Of a stretch of 6,598 nt of DNA, positions 5,751 through 6,598 are shown one piece after another. Source of the DNA: Rhodanobacteraceae bacterium (GTDB lineage Bacteria; Pseudomonadota; Gammaproteobacteria; Xanthomonadales; SZUA-5); NCBI GenBank assembly GCA_003233535.1, contig QIMA01000023.1:1-6598 (forward strand), given 5' to 3'. The notes beneath the pieces are model-generated. The model saw nothing but the letters and a program-made list of their open reading frames with translations, was not told where the DNA came from and searched no databases. Every line of letters begins with the position of its first letter. Position 1 is the first letter of the stretch. Position numbers and translations under genes: made by a program.

Positions 5751-5764
5751 CTGACTTTAGTCAG
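5751..5764. repeat. Perfect 6-bp inverted repeat with TT centre
   Basis: CTGACT (5751-5756), TT, AGTCAG (5759-5764). It sits about 100 bp before the lipoprotein start and 227 bp before the rightward gene, so it could be an operator for either promoter. No second copy was seen in the window. Confidence 0.4.
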
Positions 5765-5837
5765 TATTCGGCTTGGGCGTTCAGGCGCAGTTGGGTTTTG
5801 TGTGAGCGCCGTGTATGGCCACGAGCCCCTACCTAGA

Positions 5838-5863
5838 GTACGATTCTGCGTCGCGAATCGTGC
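5838..5863. repeat. Inverted repeat in the leader of the secreted-protein gene
   Basis: ACGATTC (5840-5846) and GAATCGT (5855-5861) are perfect 7-bp arms around an 8-nt centre. In the plus-strand RNA the stem extends to 5838-5863 through one U-G and one G-C pair. It lies 127 bp before the ATG at 5991. It could be an operator or a leader hairpin; there is no U-tract. Confidence 0.4.
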
Positions 5864-5990
5864 AACGCGGTCGACCGGTCGCCTGGCGGATCTCGATAGA
5901 GCTCACGTCAGTTTTACTACTAGCGGGAGTGTCGATCACGGCGGCTGCAACTCGTTTCAGTTCAATCCTATTAGCTACTCCGGAATGCTT

Positions 5991-6598
5991 ATGCGCCTGC
6001 TCTCCTCACTTGCCGCACTCGTCTTGCTCAGCCAGCCGCTGGCTGCCGCCGTGTTTATCAACGAGCTTCATTACGACGACTCCACCGGTGGTGGCGACGT
6101 TGATGAGTCGATTGAGGTCGTGGCGACCGGGGGGGAAAGCTTAGGTGACTATGACTTAGTCCTTTACAACGGCTCCAACGGCACCATGTACGACACCGAC
6201 CCGGTCCCGGTAAGTGGCTCAGTGACCTGTGGCGGCACCGTGTCTATGGGATTCATCAACTACACGGCCGCTGGCGGGCAGGTGCAAAACGGCGGACCTG
6301 ACGGCATCGCTTTAGTCCAGCGCAGCGGCTCAACGGTTATCCAGTTTCTCAGCTACGAAGGCGTCTTCACCGCAGCCGACGGGCCGGCCAGCGGCATGAT
6401 GAGCACCGATATCGGTGTTTCCGAGAGTAATGGGACGGCACCTGGCACCTCGCTGCAGCTCAGCGGTGGCCCAGGCAGCATTGCCGGGGATTTCACCTGG
6501 CAGGGCTCTGCCGCCGAGACTTTTGGCGCCTGTAACAACGGCCAGACATTCGGCCCCGGTGTCGACAACCCGCCTGTAGTTGGATCGACAGTGCCGAT
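5991..6598 (+). CDS. Secreted lamin-tail-like domain protein, probably ExeM/NucH-type extracellular nuclease (partial)
   Basis: Only the first 202 codons are in the window; the 3' end is cut off. Residues 1-20 (MRLLSSLAALVLLSQPLAAA) form a Sec signal peptide with probable cleavage after Ala19 or Ala20. Residues 21-189 form a lamin-tail-like beta domain with VFINELHYDD, DYDLVLYNGSNGTMYDT, GGPDGIALV, QFLSYEGVFTAADGPASG, SDIGVSES-type (here STDIGVSES) and DFTWQGSAAETFGACNNGQT. This arrangement is usual at the N-terminus of large secreted Mg2+-dependent nucleases with an endonuclease/exonuclease/phosphatase domain, often followed, as the PPVVGSTVP start hints, by a Big_5-like domain. The nuclease domain itself is not visible, so the enzymatic call is inference; other secreted enzymes carry the same domain. 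Cys80 and Cys181 may pair. The start is ATG 5991 with CGGA 6 nt upstream; ATG 5985 is possible. Confidence 0.75.
   Translation, partial: MRLLSSLAALVLLSQPLAAAVFINELHYDDSTGGGDVDESIEVVATGGESLGDYDLVLYNGSNGTMYDTDPVPVSGSVTCGGTVSMGFINYTAAGGQVQNGGPDGIALVQRSGSTVIQFLSYEGVFTAADGPASGMMSTDIGVSESNGTAPGTSLQLSGGPGSIAGDFTWQGSAAETFGACNNGQTFGPGVDNPPVVGSTVP

Larger units (their letters stand above)
5652..5990. other. Divergent intergenic region between lipoprotein and secreted-protein genes
   Basis: This stretch of 339 bp has no supported gene; plus-strand frames crossing it have no recognisable content and run into the secreted-protein gene out of frame. It holds two clear inverted repeats (5751-5764 and 5838-5863, listed separately). 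A weak promoter-like pair for the rightward gene is TTGGGT (5791-5796) and TATGGC (5814-5819), 17 bp apart. Confidence 0.5.

Noticed and set aside
5815..6144. 109-codon plus-strand ORF at the start of the secreted-protein gene
   Set aside because: The frame one register over has a signal peptide and a recognisable lamin-tail-like domain; this ORF becomes Cys/Ser/Thr-rich noise where they overlap.
6353..6568. 71-codon minus-strand ORF near the right end
   Set aside because: Antisense to the secreted lamin-tail-like protein; Pro/Ser/Ala-rich with no domain.

Overview
The window reads as ordinary gammaproteobacterial chromosome, most like the Xanthomonadales/Lysobacterales side. The evidence is GC-rich coding sequence, a DUF6491-type lipoprotein, an ErpA-type iron-sulfur carrier and the order DUF6776-like protein, bactofilin, erpA, nudC. 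Taxonomy is an inference from gene content and protein similarity as I remember it; no search was possible. I see no CRISPR array, tRNA, rRNA, insertion sequence or phage gene.

Left end (1-1000). The minus strand opens with a piece of prfC (release factor 3) that begins in the middle of the GTPase domain. It is joined directly to a 60-residue GYF_2-domain protein, so the first quarter of prfC is missing here. A gene-free stretch of about 280 bp follows, then dgkA (diacylglycerol kinase) on the plus strand. A perfect 9-bp hairpin closes the convergent dgkA/ampE gap.

Centre (1024-4575). Five genes lie on the minus strand. In transcription order they are a DUF6776-like coiled-coil membrane protein, a bactofilin (start overlaps the previous stop by one base), erpA, nudC (9 bp after erpA) and an AmpE-like membrane protein. 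The first two suggest envelope or cytoskeletal work; erpA delivers Fe-S clusters; nudC hydrolyses NADH and NAD-capped RNA. They look like one transcript or two closely linked ones, with a structured 78-nt leader before erpA.

Right end (4576-6598). About 240 bp without a recognisable gene precede a decayed remnant of an MgtE-type magnesium transporter: its last membrane segment is clear, but an in-frame stop precedes it. Next is an intact DUF6491-type outer-membrane lipoprotein on the minus strand. A divergent 339-bp intergenic region carries two inverted repeats. The last gene, on the plus strand, is a secreted protein cut by the window end; its N-terminus resembles the lamin-tail-like domain of ExeM/NucH-type extracellular nucleases.

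Nothing here convincingly forms a new multi-gene system. The points most worth checking are the two gene remnants (prfC and mgtE), which suggest local deletion and decay, or an assembly problem in the prfC case.
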